64,000 nt of DNA from JAXGXJ01 sp963829545 (GTDB lineage Bacteria; Actinomycetota; Thermoleophilia; RBG-16-64-13): positions 434,001 to 498,000 of the forward strand of contig CAWHIX010000008.1 in NCBI GenBank assembly GCA_963829545.1. The letters are read 5' to 3'. Positions 37,623 to 46,362 of the stretch are shown one piece after another. Positions within the stretch are counted from its first letter, which is position 1. Each line of letters opens with the position of its first letter. Made by a program: the position numbers and the translations under genes. The notes beneath the pieces were generated by a model. That model was given only the letters and a program-made list of their open reading frames with translations, did not search any database and was not told the DNA's origin.

Positions 37623-38825
37623 ATGATCTGCCGCGAGGATATGGAGAGCGGACGGGCGCGATTGGAGGTGTGGGCCCTCGAACCGTATTTCGGGGGCTCC
37701 CGCGAGTACTTCGTGCGCGGTCTCGAAGTGCACTCGCACCATCATCTGAGTCTTCTGACTCTGCCGGCCGGCCACTGGAATTGGCGCATGCAGGGCGGGG
37801 CTCTTTCCCTGGCTGCCCGAGCCGACTCGGTTCCTCCGCCGGATGTACTCCTCGCGTCCGATATGCTCGATCTGCCCACATTCCTGTCTCTGGTAGATGA
37901 GCGCGTGTCGCGTGCGCCCACCCTTCTGTACTTTCACGAGAATCAGCACACCTACCCGCTGCCCCCGGGGGTGGATCGCGATCTGAACTACGGGATGAGG
38001 AGCGTCCTATCCGCGCTGACGGCCACGAGGGTGCTGTTCGGCAGCAGCCATGATCGCCGGGAGTTCCTGGGCGCAGCGGGCGAGCTGCTCGCCGCCATGC
38101 CCGACGAGGTGCCGGCCGGAGTGGTGGAGGAGTTGGAACGCAAGTCCGGGGTGCTTCCCGTAGGGTGCGATCTGCGCCGCTTCGACGCTCAACGGGAGAG
38201 GGCTTTGCGGGAGGCGGCGGAGGGACGATGGGGAGATCTCGCCCGGGGTCCGCTCCTCCTCTGGAACCAGCGCTGGGAGTACGACAAGGCGCCGGAGAGG
38301 TTCTTCGCTGCCCTAGCACTGCTCAAGGAGGAGGGAGTGCCCTTCCGGCTGGCCATGGCGGGACCCGACGAGGGCGAGAGCACCGGCGCCTTTCTCGGCG
38401 CAAGGGACGAGCTGGCCGATCGCATCGTGCACCGGGGCGGCGTGCCTGGTGACGCAGACTACGCCGCTCTGCTGTGGGCCGCCGATGTGGTGGCCTGCGC
38501 CGCCATCCAGGGGTCCTTCGGCATCGGCGTGGTGGAAGCCGTCTACTGTGGCTGTCGGCCGGTGCTTCCCCGGCGGCTGAGCCATCCCGAGGTGATACCG
38601 GCCGCCGCGCATGAAGACGTGCTATACAGGGAAGGGGAGCTGGTGCCGGCGTTGGCGCGGGCGCTGGCCGAGCCCCGGGCCTGGTCGGAGAACTGGCAGC
38701 GCACCTGGGTGGCCCGCTTCGACTGGGCCTGCCTGGGCGGGCGCTACGACGAGGAGATCCGGCGCTGCCGGCAGGCGGGCCTCGAAAGGCGGGACCGGTC
38801 GACGGGCGCCGCTCGGCGCTGGTAA
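37623..38825 (+). CDS. tRNA-queuosine alpha-mannosyltransferase-like glycosyltransferase
   Basis: 400 residues. The N-terminal DUF3524/QTMAN region is clear: VWALEPYFGGSREYFVRGLE, HHHLSLLTLPAGHWNWRM, LLASDMLDLPTFLSL and LLYFHENQHTYP. The C-terminal GT4 half has LLWNQRWEYDKAPERFFAAL, AGPDEGESTGAFLGARDEL and GSFGIGVVEAVYCGCRPVLP. Eukaryotic GTDC1/QTMAN mannosylates queuosine at the wobble position of tRNA-Asp; bacterial homologues are presumed to do the same or a related modification. The ATG at 37623 follows GAGGAG. A frame running upstream through the nfo repeat gives only a Pro-rich artefact. pgi follows 9 bp after the stop. Confidence 0.8.
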   Translation: MICREDMESGRARLEVWALEPYFGGSREYFVRGLEVHSHHHLSLLTLPAGHWNWRMQGGALSLAARADSVPPPDVLLASDMLDLPTFLSLVDERVSRAPTLLYFHENQHTYPLPPGVDRDLNYGMRSVLSALTATRVLFGSSHDRREFLGAAGELLAAMPDEVPAGVVEELERKSGVLPVGCDLRRFDAQRERALREAAEGRWGDLARGPLLLWNQRWEYDKAPERFFAALALLKEEGVPFRLAMAGPDEGESTGAFLGARDELADRIVHRGGVPGDADYAALLWAADVVACAAIQGSFGIGVVEAVYCGCRPVLPRRLSHPEVIPAAAHEDVLYREGELVPALARALAEPRAWSENWQRTWVARFDWACLGGRYDEEIRRCRQAGLERRDRSTGAARRW

Positions 38826-38834
38826 GGAGGGATC

Positions 38835-40199
38835 ATGGAGAGACTGGTGATCGATATCGAACGGTGCCGAGCGGGAGTGGCGGGCGACCGCGGTCTCACT
38901 CCGGCGATCATGGACGATCTGAGGCCCCGGCTTAGGCAGGCGCGCAAGGCCGTCCTGCAGGCAGCCGGGTCCGGGATGCTCGGGTTTACCGAGCTGCCTG
39001 GGAAGTCGCCGGCCAGGCTGCTGGAGTACGCTCAGAAGGTCGAGGGCCGCCATGACGCCCTGCTCGTCATCGGTATCGGCGGCTCCGCCCTGGGCACCAT
39101 CGCCCTGGCCACTGCGCTCCTGCCCTTCTACTACAACGAGCTACCGGCGGCGGAGCGCGGCCTGCGGCCGCGCCTCTACGTGCTGGACAACGTGGACCCT
39201 GACGAGACTCACGCCCTGCTGGCCCGACTCGACCTGGAGCGGACCCTCGTCAACGTCATTTCCAAATCGGGCACCACGGGTGAGTCCATGGCCGGTTACC
39301 TCATCGTGAGGGAACGGCTGGAGAAGGCTCTGGGTCCCGACGCGCTGAAGGACCACCTTGTCTTCACCACCGACCCGGCCAAGGGGGTGCTGCGGGAGAT
39401 CGGCACGGCCTTGGGGGCGCCCCTGTTCGACATCCCTCCCGGAGTGGGGGGACGTTTCTCGGTGCTCAGTCCGGTCGGACTGTTGCCCGCGGCCCTGACG
39501 GGGATGGACGTCCGCGAGCTGTTGCGCGGCGCCCAGGACATGGCCGAGTGGATCGCCCGCACCGACGGGTGGGAGAATCCGGCCTGCATCTTCGCCGGGG
39601 TCCAGTACCTGGAGGACACGGTGTTCGGACGCCGGGTGAGCGTGATGATGCCCTACTCGGCCCGCCTCCGCGACATCGCCGACTGGTACCGCCAGCTGTG
39701 GGCGGAGAGCCTGGGCAAGGCGGTCGATCGCCAGAAGCGCACGGTGAACGTCGGTCCTCTGCCGGTCAAGTCCCTGGGCGTAACCGACCAGCACTCGCAA
39801 CTGCAACACTACGCCGAGGGTCCGGACGACAAGATCATCACCTTCCTCGGCGTGGAGGAGTTCCAGCATGAGGTGACCATTCCGGCGCCCGAAGGGGAGG
39901 GCGATGCCCTTGCCTATTTGGGCGGACACTCCTTGGCCGAGCTGATGCGGGCGGAGCAGAAAGGCACCACCTGGGCACTGGCGCAGAGAGGCCGTCCCTC
40001 TCTCACCATCACTCTCCCTCGCGTGGACGCTTTCCAGATGGGCGCCCTGATCTATCTGCTGGAGATGGCCACGGCTGTCGCCGGGGAACTCTACGATATC
40101 GATGCTTTCGACCAGCCCGGTGTGGAGCTGAGCAAGCAGGCGACCTACGCCCTCATGGGCCGGCCCGGTTACGAGGAACTGGCGGCCGAGATAGGGTAG
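38835..40199 (+). CDS. pgi: Glucose-6-phosphate isomerase
   Basis: 454 residues. LLVIGIGGSALGTIALATAL binds the sugar phosphate; VISKSGTTGESMAG, GRFSVLSPVGLLPAAL and TDQHSQLQHYAEGPDDKI (catalytic His region) are typical of the shorter bacterial PGI. It interconverts glucose-6-P and fructose-6-P. GGTAAGGAGGGATC precedes the ATG. It is 9 bp behind the glycosyltransferase, likely co-transcribed. Confidence 0.95.
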   Translation: MERLVIDIERCRAGVAGDRGLTPAIMDDLRPRLRQARKAVLQAAGSGMLGFTELPGKSPARLLEYAQKVEGRHDALLVIGIGGSALGTIALATALLPFYYNELPAAERGLRPRLYVLDNVDPDETHALLARLDLERTLVNVISKSGTTGESMAGYLIVRERLEKALGPDALKDHLVFTTDPAKGVLREIGTALGAPLFDIPPGVGGRFSVLSPVGLLPAALTGMDVRELLRGAQDMAEWIARTDGWENPACIFAGVQYLEDTVFGRRVSVMMPYSARLRDIADWYRQLWAESLGKAVDRQKRTVNVGPLPVKSLGVTDQHSQLQHYAEGPDDKIITFLGVEEFQHEVTIPAPEGEGDALAYLGGHSLAELMRAEQKGTTWALAQRGRPSLTITLPRVDAFQMGALIYLLEMATAVAGELYDIDAFDQPGVELSKQATYALMGRPGYEELAAEIG

Positions 40200-40281
40200 C
40201 GCCGTAGCGCCGGAGCCGCGCGGGTCTTGGCAGCGCGGCGACCCGCGCCTTGGGCAGCGCGCGGGCCTCGGCCCCTTGTCA

Positions 40282-40304
40282 CCGAACATTTGTTCGGTTA
40301 TCCT
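40282..40304 (+). promoter_or_regulatory. LexA (SOS) box overlapping the dinB promoter
   Basis: CCGAACATTTGTTCGG (40282-40297) is a perfect Gram-positive SOS box (CGAAC-N4-GTTCG). A -10-like TATCCT follows at 40299-40304, 6 nt before the dinB ATG, so LexA would block a promoter that yields a leaderless transcript. The region 40200-40281 holds no gene. Confidence 0.9.
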
Positions 40305-40310
40305 CGCCAT

Positions 40311-41555
40311 ATGGACCGGCGAGGGGATATCAGCAGACCGCAGGCCGCTCACCGTGTGGTGGCCCATCTCGATTTCGACGCCTTCTTCGCGGCCGTGGAA
40401 GAGAACCGCGATCCCTCTCTACGTGGCAGGCCGGTGATCATCGGGGGTGGGGAGCGCGGGGTGGTGGCGACGGCCAATTACGTGGCCCGGCGCTATGGTG
40501 TGCACTCCGCCATGCCTCTCAGGACCGCCCGGCGGCTCTGCCCGCAGGGCGTCTATCTCACCGGGAATCACCGCCTGTACCGGGAGTATTCCCAGCGCCT
40601 CATGACCATGCTGGGCGACTACTCTCCACTCGTGGAGCAGATGGGCCTCGACGAGGCCTACGTCGACCTCACAGGCACCGAGCGCCTGTTCGGGCCGCCG
40701 GTACGTACAGCCCGGCGCATCCAGCAGAGGGTGGCGGACGAGCTGGACCTGACCATCTCGGTGGGGGTAGGGACCAACAAGCTGGTGGCCAAAGTGGCTT
40801 CCGACTACCGCAAGCCGGCCGGCTTCACGGTAGTGCGGCCGGGCGCCGAGGCCGATTTCCTGGCTCCGCTCCCCGTAGAGCGCCTGCCCGGGGTGGGGCC
40901 TTCCCTGCTCGCGCAACTGCGCGACCGGGGCGTGGTGACGGTGGGCGACCTGGCCCGTGTCCCCTCCCATCTCTTGCGGCTCTCCTTCGGGGAGTGGGGG
41001 GAACTCCTCGCCCATAGCGCCCGGGGGGAAGACGTGCGCCGGGTGGTTCCTCACGAAGAGGTCAAATCGATCTCCCGGGAGCACACCTTCGATGAGGATG
41101 TCTCCGACGTGGGTGTGCTGGAGTCGACGCTGGTGTCGCTCACGGAGGACGTATGCCGGCGCTTACGTCGCAAGCGCCTGGAGGCCCGCACGGTGACGGT
41201 CAAGATCCGCTACTCCGATTTCGTCACCCACACCTGCTCGCACACTCTGTCCCGCCCGTTGGACGTGGACGAGGCCTTTTTCGAAGAGGTGCTCACTCTC
41301 TTCCGCCAGGGCCGTCGTCGCCGCTACCACCTGAGGCTGCTGGGCGTAGGGTTGACCAATCTGGTACCGCGCTCCTGGCAGGACGATCTGTTCGATCAGG
41401 AGCTACCCTTGCTGAGGGAGTTGGACCTGAGGCTCGATACCATCCGGGAAAAGTACGGCGTCGATGCCATACGCCGGGGAGCGGCACTCCCTTATCACTG
41501 GCCGGCGAGCTCGAACAAGCGCACCTCCGACAACGCCGCGTCCTCCCACACATAG
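40311..41555 (+). CDS. dinB: DNA polymerase IV, DinB (SOS-regulated)
   Basis: 414 residues, Y-family translesion polymerase. Catalytic sites are in AHLDFDAFFAAVEENRDPSL and MGLDEAYVDLTG; VVATANYVARRYGVHSAM and SVGVGTNKLVAKVASDYRKP are typical, with HhH (LPGVGPSLLAQLRDRGV) and little-finger domains after. The ATG at 40311 lies 14 bp behind a LexA box. The last ~15 residues (NKRTSDNAASSHT) exceed the family and overlap the convergent membrane-protein gene by 61 bp; a shifted stop is possible. Confidence 0.95.
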   Translation: MDRRGDISRPQAAHRVVAHLDFDAFFAAVEENRDPSLRGRPVIIGGGERGVVATANYVARRYGVHSAMPLRTARRLCPQGVYLTGNHRLYREYSQRLMTMLGDYSPLVEQMGLDEAYVDLTGTERLFGPPVRTARRIQQRVADELDLTISVGVGTNKLVAKVASDYRKPAGFTVVRPGAEADFLAPLPVERLPGVGPSLLAQLRDRGVVTVGDLARVPSHLLRLSFGEWGELLAHSARGEDVRRVVPHEEVKSISREHTFDEDVSDVGVLESTLVSLTEDVCRRLRRKRLEARTVTVKIRYSDFVTHTCSHTLSRPLDVDEAFFEEVLTLFRQGRRRRYHLRLLGVGLTNLVPRSWQDDLFDQELPLLRELDLRLDTIREKYGVDAIRRGAALPYHWPASSNKRTSDNAASSHT

Positions 41556-42286
41556 TCATCATAGACGGCCATTATGGTGAGCTTGAGCCAGTCCGTGGGC
41601 TGCGATCTCATGGCCACGGCCTGCACGTCCATGGTGTCGAGCAGGTCGATCAACTGCGTGGAGCCGTTGGAATACTCCAGCTTCAGGGAACGGATGCGGA
41701 TGGTGCCCTGGAAGCGTTCCTCATCCTTCTGGTAGCCGTTGGCGATCTCGATGCGGCTGAGCACGACGGACTCCCCGAAATCGAAGCGCACCCACTCGCC
41801 CAATCCCGGTCCCTCGGCGCCCTCGTTCCAGGCCGTCTCCAGGTCTTCGTCCAGCAGGTTGGGAGCCCGGAAATCGGTCCGCGAGGTAGCCTTGAGCACC
41901 GAGGAGGCCGATGCGGCCTGAGGACGGACGGCGATGCCCCGGGACTGAGTGGTGGCCGTGGATCCCCCGCCGCCCGATCCCTCAGAGTTCCCGGGGACGG
42001 TGGTGGAGGTGGTCGCCGTGGTCCCCGGCCGCCCTGCCAGCGGGTCCATGACCGGTTGCTCGGTCATGGTGGTGCGGTAGACGATGGCACCGAGTGCGAA
42101 GAGGGTGGCGAGAAGCACCACGAAGATGGCCAAGGCCAGGGCTGCGCCGCTCGCCGTCACCCGGTGCCGTCGGGGCAGAGGACTGGGGCTCACGGCCGTC
42201 CGCAGGGTGGCGCCGCAGCGAGCGCAGAAGAGCGCGCTGGGCTCATTCAGGGCCTCGCACTCGTAGCATCTCGTCCGCTCGTTCAT
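41495..42286 (-). CDS. Zinc-ribbon, single-pass membrane protein with a discoidin-like exterior domain
   Basis: 263 residues. An N-terminal zinc ribbon (CYECEALNEPSALFCARCGA) is cytoplasmic; a membrane helix (about 48-68, LALAIFVVLLATLFALGAIVY) leads to a Thr/Ser/Gly-rich linker and a C-terminal beta domain (ATSRTDFRAPNLLDEDLETAW, WVRFDFGESVVLSRIEIANGY) like F5/8-type C (discoidin) or NADase-type glycan-binding domains. It may bind carbohydrate on the cell surface. No close neighbour explains its role. Confidence 0.7.
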   Translation of the reverse strand: MNERTRCYECEALNEPSALFCARCGATLRTAVSPSPLPRRHRVTASGAALALAIFVVLLATLFALGAIVYRTTMTEQPVMDPLAGRPGTTATTSTTVPGNSEGSGGGGSTATTQSRGIAVRPQAASASSVLKATSRTDFRAPNLLDEDLETAWNEGAEGPGLGEWVRFDFGESVVLSRIEIANGYQKDEERFQGTIRIRSLKLEYSNGSTQLIDLLDTMDVQAVAMRSQPTDWLKLTIMAVYDDYVWEDAALSEVRLFELAGQ

Positions 42287-42336
42287 CGCTGATGCCTGCG
42301 TTCCCGCAAACAGCGAATCTCATGCTCGTCTCCTCG

Positions 42337-42356
42337 GGGTCGGATAGTCCCGACCC
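42337..42356. other. Small stem-loop in the 200-bp gap before the aldolase operon
   Basis: GGGTCGG (42337-42343) pairs with CCGACCC (42350-42356) around 6 nt. There is no T tract. It could be an attenuator or operator between divergent genes; no other feature is seen in 42287-42435. Confidence 0.3.
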
Positions 42357-42435
42357 GGGGGCCGCGACCGACGTCAGGGGCTCATTATGGCAGGCCGCCG
42401 GGGCGGGCGCGAGGGGCGGAATAGGCGCTGCCCTC

Positions 42436-42444
42436 TGATAGAAT
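42436..42444 (+). promoter_or_regulatory. Extended -10 promoter of the aldolase operon
   Basis: TGATAGAAT matches TGnTAnAAT. It would start a transcript near 42452 with a leader of about 35 nt before the lsrF-like gene, here with a normal ribosome site (GGAG). Confidence 0.5.
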
Positions 42445-42486
42445 CACAGGGTCCGTCCCCAGCAAGTCCATGTGGAGTGTATCCCT

Positions 42487-43371
42487 ATGCCCGACGTAGA
42501 CAGCCTCAAAGAGAGTAAGCAGTACCATCTAGACATCCCGCCATGCAAAGAAGCCTTCTTCCTGAAGGGCTCGCATGCGCTGGACTGGGGCATGCAGAGT
42601 CGCCTGTCCCGCATCTTCCGGGCCGAGAGCGGCCGTACGGTGATGCTGGCCATCGACCACGGCTATTTCCAGGGACCCACCTCCGGCCTGGAACGCGTGG
42701 ATGTGAACATCCTGCCGCTGGCTCCCTACGCCGATGCCCTGATGCTGACCCGAGGCATGCTGCGGACCACCGTGCCGCCCACCTTCGAGCGGGGGGTCGT
42801 GGTGAGGGCGAGCGGCGGACCGAGCGTCTTGGGCGAGCTTGCGAACGAGCAACTGGCCATCGACATCGAGGACGCGGTGCGTCTGAACGTGGCGGCACTG
42901 GCGGTTCAGGTGTTCATCGGGAGCGAGTACGAGTCGCAGTCGATCCACAACCTCACGCGCTTGGTCGACGCGGGCAATCGCTATGGCATCCCCATCCTGG
43001 GGGTCACCGCCGTGGGCAAGAACATGACCCGCGACGCGCGCTATTTCCGCCTGGCCTGCCGCATCGCCGCCGAGCTCGGCGCTCATTTCGTGAAGACCTA
43101 CTACATCGAGCAGGACTTCGAGACCATCACAGCCTCCTGCCCTGTGCCTATCGTCATGGCCGGGGGCAAGAAGCTGCCCGAGCTGGATGCTCTGAACATG
43201 GCCTACAAGGCCGTGAGCGAAGGAGCCGCCGGGGTCGACATGGGCCGCAACATCTTCCAGTGCGACGCACCCACGGCCATGATCCAGGCCGTCGGCAAGG
43301 TGGTACACGAGAACATGAAGCCCGCCGACGCCCACGAGCTCTTCCTGACCCTGAAGAACGAGCAGAAGTAG
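42487..43371 (+). CDS. LsrF-like class I aldolase/thiolase
   Basis: 294 residues, very close in layout to E. coli LsrF (3-hydroxy-5-phosphonooxypentane-2,4-dione thiolase of AI-2 breakdown): LKGSHALDWGMQSRLSRIF, VMLAIDHGYFQGPTSGLERVD, RASGGPSVLGELANEQ, QVFIGSEYESQSIHN and VDMGRNIFQ. The Schiff-base lysine is in HFVKTYYIEQDF (about residue 202). No other lsr gene is present; it sits with an epimerase and an aldolase/SDR fusion, so it may instead act on another ketose phosphate. The start at ATG 42487 has GGAG upstream; a GTG at 42472 is possible. Confidence 0.85.
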   Translation: MPDVDSLKESKQYHLDIPPCKEAFFLKGSHALDWGMQSRLSRIFRAESGRTVMLAIDHGYFQGPTSGLERVDVNILPLAPYADALMLTRGMLRTTVPPTFERGVVVRASGGPSVLGELANEQLAIDIEDAVRLNVAALAVQVFIGSEYESQSIHNLTRLVDAGNRYGIPILGVTAVGKNMTRDARYFRLACRIAAELGAHFVKTYYIEQDFETITASCPVPIVMAGGKKLPELDALNMAYKAVSEGAAGVDMGRNIFQCDAPTAMIQAVGKVVHENMKPADAHELFLTLKNEQK

Positions 43372-43406
43372 GCCGGTAGCCGGTTCGACCGACGAGGAGG
43401 GCCTCG

Positions 43407-44129
43407 GTGAGCACCGCACCTCAGACGGCGCTGGATAGGCTGCGCTCGCTCTGTCCCACGCTCAGCGTGGGGGTGCTGAGTGCCGACCTCATGAGGCTGG
43501 GAGAGGAACTGGCCGTGCTGGAGCAGGCCGGCGTGGGAGTGGTGCACGTCGACGTCATGGACGGGCGCTTCGCTCCCGCGCTCACCGCGGGGCCGCCTTT
43601 CATCAAGGGGCTGCGCACGCCCCTGCTGAAGGACGTGCATCTGATGGTGCACGAGCCACTCGACGCGCTGCCGCAGTACGTAGCTGCCGGTGCCGACATC
43701 GTGACGGTCCACGTGGAGGCGGCCGTCCATATCCACCGGCTCCTGCAGCGCCTGGGCGGACTCGAAAGCACTCACGTGCCGGGCTCGCCGCTCGTGAGAG
43801 GCTTGGCGCTGGGTCCGGCGACACCACTCGAATGGCTGACGGCGCCGCTGCTCGACGAGGTGGACATGATCGTGCTCTTGGCCGTGGATCCGGGATGGGG
43901 AGGCCAGGAGTTTGCAGCCTCGACGCTGGACCGGCTGGCCGCGGTGCAGGCCATCATCGCCGACTCTGGGCGCCCGATCCTCACCTGCGTCGACGGTGGC
44001 ATCACCATGGACAACATTCGGGCCGTGGCCTCGGCCGGGCCCGACCTGGTCGTAGCGGGGAGCGCCGTCTTCGCCGACGGGAGGGTGGCCGAGAACGCGG
44101 CGGCCATCCTGGCGGCTCTGCGCGGCTAG
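43407..44129 (+). CDS. Ribulose-phosphate 3-epimerase-family protein
   Basis: 240 residues with an Rpe TIM barrel: LSVGVLSADLMRLGEEL, HVDVMDGRFAPALTAG (catalytic Asp), HLMVHEPL, AVDPGWGGQEFAAS and CVDGGITMDNI (second Asp). Canonical Rpe starts with PSILSADF; this variant has VGVLSADL, so it may act on a related sugar phosphate (D-allulose-6-P or similar) rather than ribulose-5-P. GTG start after GAGGAGGGC. It lies between the LsrF-like gene and the aldolase/SDR fusion, probably one operon. Confidence 0.82.
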   Translation: MSTAPQTALDRLRSLCPTLSVGVLSADLMRLGEELAVLEQAGVGVVHVDVMDGRFAPALTAGPPFIKGLRTPLLKDVHLMVHEPLDALPQYVAAGADIVTVHVEAAVHIHRLLQRLGGLESTHVPGSPLVRGLALGPATPLEWLTAPLLDEVDMIVLLAVDPGWGGQEFAASTLDRLAAVQAIIADSGRPILTCVDGGITMDNIRAVASAGPDLVVAGSAVFADGRVAENAAAILAALRG

Positions 44130-44161
44130 CAAGAGCGGACCGAGAAAGGCGGGGTGGCTTC

Positions 44162-46352
44162 ATGCGCTCGAGGTGGTCAGACCGGGAGGCCGCTGCCTTC
44201 GTAGACCGATACGAGAGCGAGTATGGAGAGGCGCTTGCCCTTCGTACGTACTCTTCCCGGCTGCTGGGCGCGGAACCGGACCTTGTGCTCCACGGAGGCG
44301 GCAACAGCTCCGTCAAGGGGTCGTGGCATTCGCTACTGGCGGAGGAGATCCCGGCCGTCTTCGTGAAGGGCTCGGGGCTCGACATGGCCGCCATCGAGCC
44401 CGCCGGGCACGTGGGCCTCGACCTGGCCTACCTGCGCCGCCTGCGCACTCTCTCCGCGCTCGACGACGGTGCCATGGTGGAGCAGTTGCGCACGCACCTC
44501 CTCCGCGCCGACAGCCCCACTCCCTCCATCGAGGCGTTGGTCCACGCCTTCCTGCCCGGCACCTATATCGACCACACCCACGCCGACGCAATCCTCGCTC
44601 TGACCAATCGGTCCGACGGTGGGGCGCTCACGAGGGCGGCCCTGGGAGAAGGCGTTCTGGTTCTTCCCTACACCACGCCCGGTTTTCAGTTGGCCCTGGC
44701 CGCCGCGCAGGCTCTGGAGGACCGGCCGGACGCGGAGGGCATGGTGTGGAGCCATCACGGCTTGGTCACCTGGGGCGAGACGGCGCGTGCTTCCTACGAA
44801 AGGATGATCGACCTCGTGACCCGGGCCGAGCGGTTCCTGGGGGCCGCCGCCGCCCGGCGGGAGGGTCCTTTCCCGCCGCGCGCAGCGCCGGCGCCTCGGC
44901 AGACCTGTCGTCCCGGCTGGCCATGGTCGCGCCCCTGATCCGTGGCGCGCTGGCCGAACGCACCGGCGACTGCGACCGTCCCTACCGGCGCGTGGTCGTG
45001 CAGTGCCTCACCGATCCTGAACTGCTGGCTGCCCTGGAGGCTCCCGGCGCGCGCGACAACCTGACCACTCCACCGCTCACCAGCGATCACCTCATCCGCA
45101 CCAAGGCCTTGCCTCTGTGGTTGGAGGGGCTGCCCTTCGACGACCCCGCCGAGTTGCGTCAGCGTATCGACGAGGCAGTCGAGGACTACTGCCTGGCCTA
45201 CCAGGAGTACCTCGACCGTCACGCGACCCAGATGCCGGTGGGCGTGCAGCCCTTCGACCCCCGGCCGCGCGTGGTCCTCATCCCCGGCAGCGGAGCGCTC
45301 TGTGCCGGCCCCGACCTGCGGGAATCCACCATCGTCCGCGACATCACGCGGCACACGATAGCGGTCAAGGCTCTGGTGGCGGAGACGGCCGACCCGGCGC
45401 CGGGCGAAGCGCCGGCGGAGGCGCCCGGGTCATCGCCTGCGACGGCCGAGCGCCCGTAGCGCCGCCCTACCTGGGTCTGACCGAGGACGAGCTGTTCAAG
45501 ATGGAGTACCGCTCCCTGCAACACGCCAAGCTGGGTCGCGTCGCCGCGCCCTTGCGCGGCCACGTGGCCTTGGTCACGGGCGCGGCAGGCGCTATCGGCA
45601 CGGGCATCTGCGCGGGGCTGCTGAGCGCCGGCTGCTTGGTGGCGGCCACGGACCTCCCCGGTGATCCGCTGGACAAGCTGGTGCGCGATCTGAGTGCCGA
45701 CCATCCGGGGGCGATCATCGGGGTGCCTCTGGACGTCACCGACGAATCATCCGTGGCCGCGGCCTTCGAGACTGTGGCCCTCACCTGGGGAGGCGTCGAC
45801 CTGGTCGTGCCCAACGCGGGCATCGCGGCCGTGTCGCCGCTGACCGAACTCGACCTCGAACGCTACCGGGCGCTGGAACGCGTCAACGTGGAGGGGACGC
45901 TGCTGGTGCTGGCTGCGGCGGGCCGCTTCTTCCGCCGACAGGGTACCGGAGGGGACATAGTGCTGGTCTCGACCAAGAACGTCTTCGCTCCCGGGGCCAA
46001 TTTCGGCGCCTACAGCTCCACGAAAGCGGCGGCCCATCAGTTGGCGCGCATCGCGAGTCTCGAACTGGCCGCCGACGACGTGCGCGTCAACATGGTGGCC
46101 CCCGACGCGGTGTTCTCGCACGGCGCCTGCCGCTCCGGTCTGTGGGCGGAGGTGGGGCCCGATCGCATGAAGGCGCGCGGCCTGGATGAGGCGGGGTTGG
46201 AGACGTACTATCAGAGTCGGAACCTGCTCAAGGCCCGGGTGACGGCCGAGCACGTAGCGAACGGGATAGTGTTCTTCGCCACCCGGCAGACCCCCACCAC
46301 CGGTGCCACCATCCCGGTCGATGGCGGTTTGCCCGACTCGACTCCCCGGTAA
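44162..46352 (+). CDS. Bifunctional class II aldolase / short-chain dehydrogenase (two frameshifts)
   Basis: About 730 residues. The N-terminal half is a class II (fuculose/rhamnulose-phosphate type) aldolase: LVLHGGGNSSVKG, VKGSGLDMAAIEPAG, the zinc histidines in YIDHTHADAIL and WSHHGLVTWGE. The C-terminal SDR half has LVTGAAGAIGTGICAGL, VPNAGIAA, YSSTKAAAHQ and PVDGGLPDS. Proteins of this layout cleave rhamnulose-1-P or a deoxy-sugar phosphate and oxidise the aldehyde product (lactaldehyde). Frames change near 44880 and 45425; both halves are otherwise intact. Together with the LsrF-like and Rpe-like genes it suggests a deoxy-sugar or 6-carbon acid catabolic operon. Confidence 0.85.
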
Positions 46353-46362
46353 GGAGGAAGAC

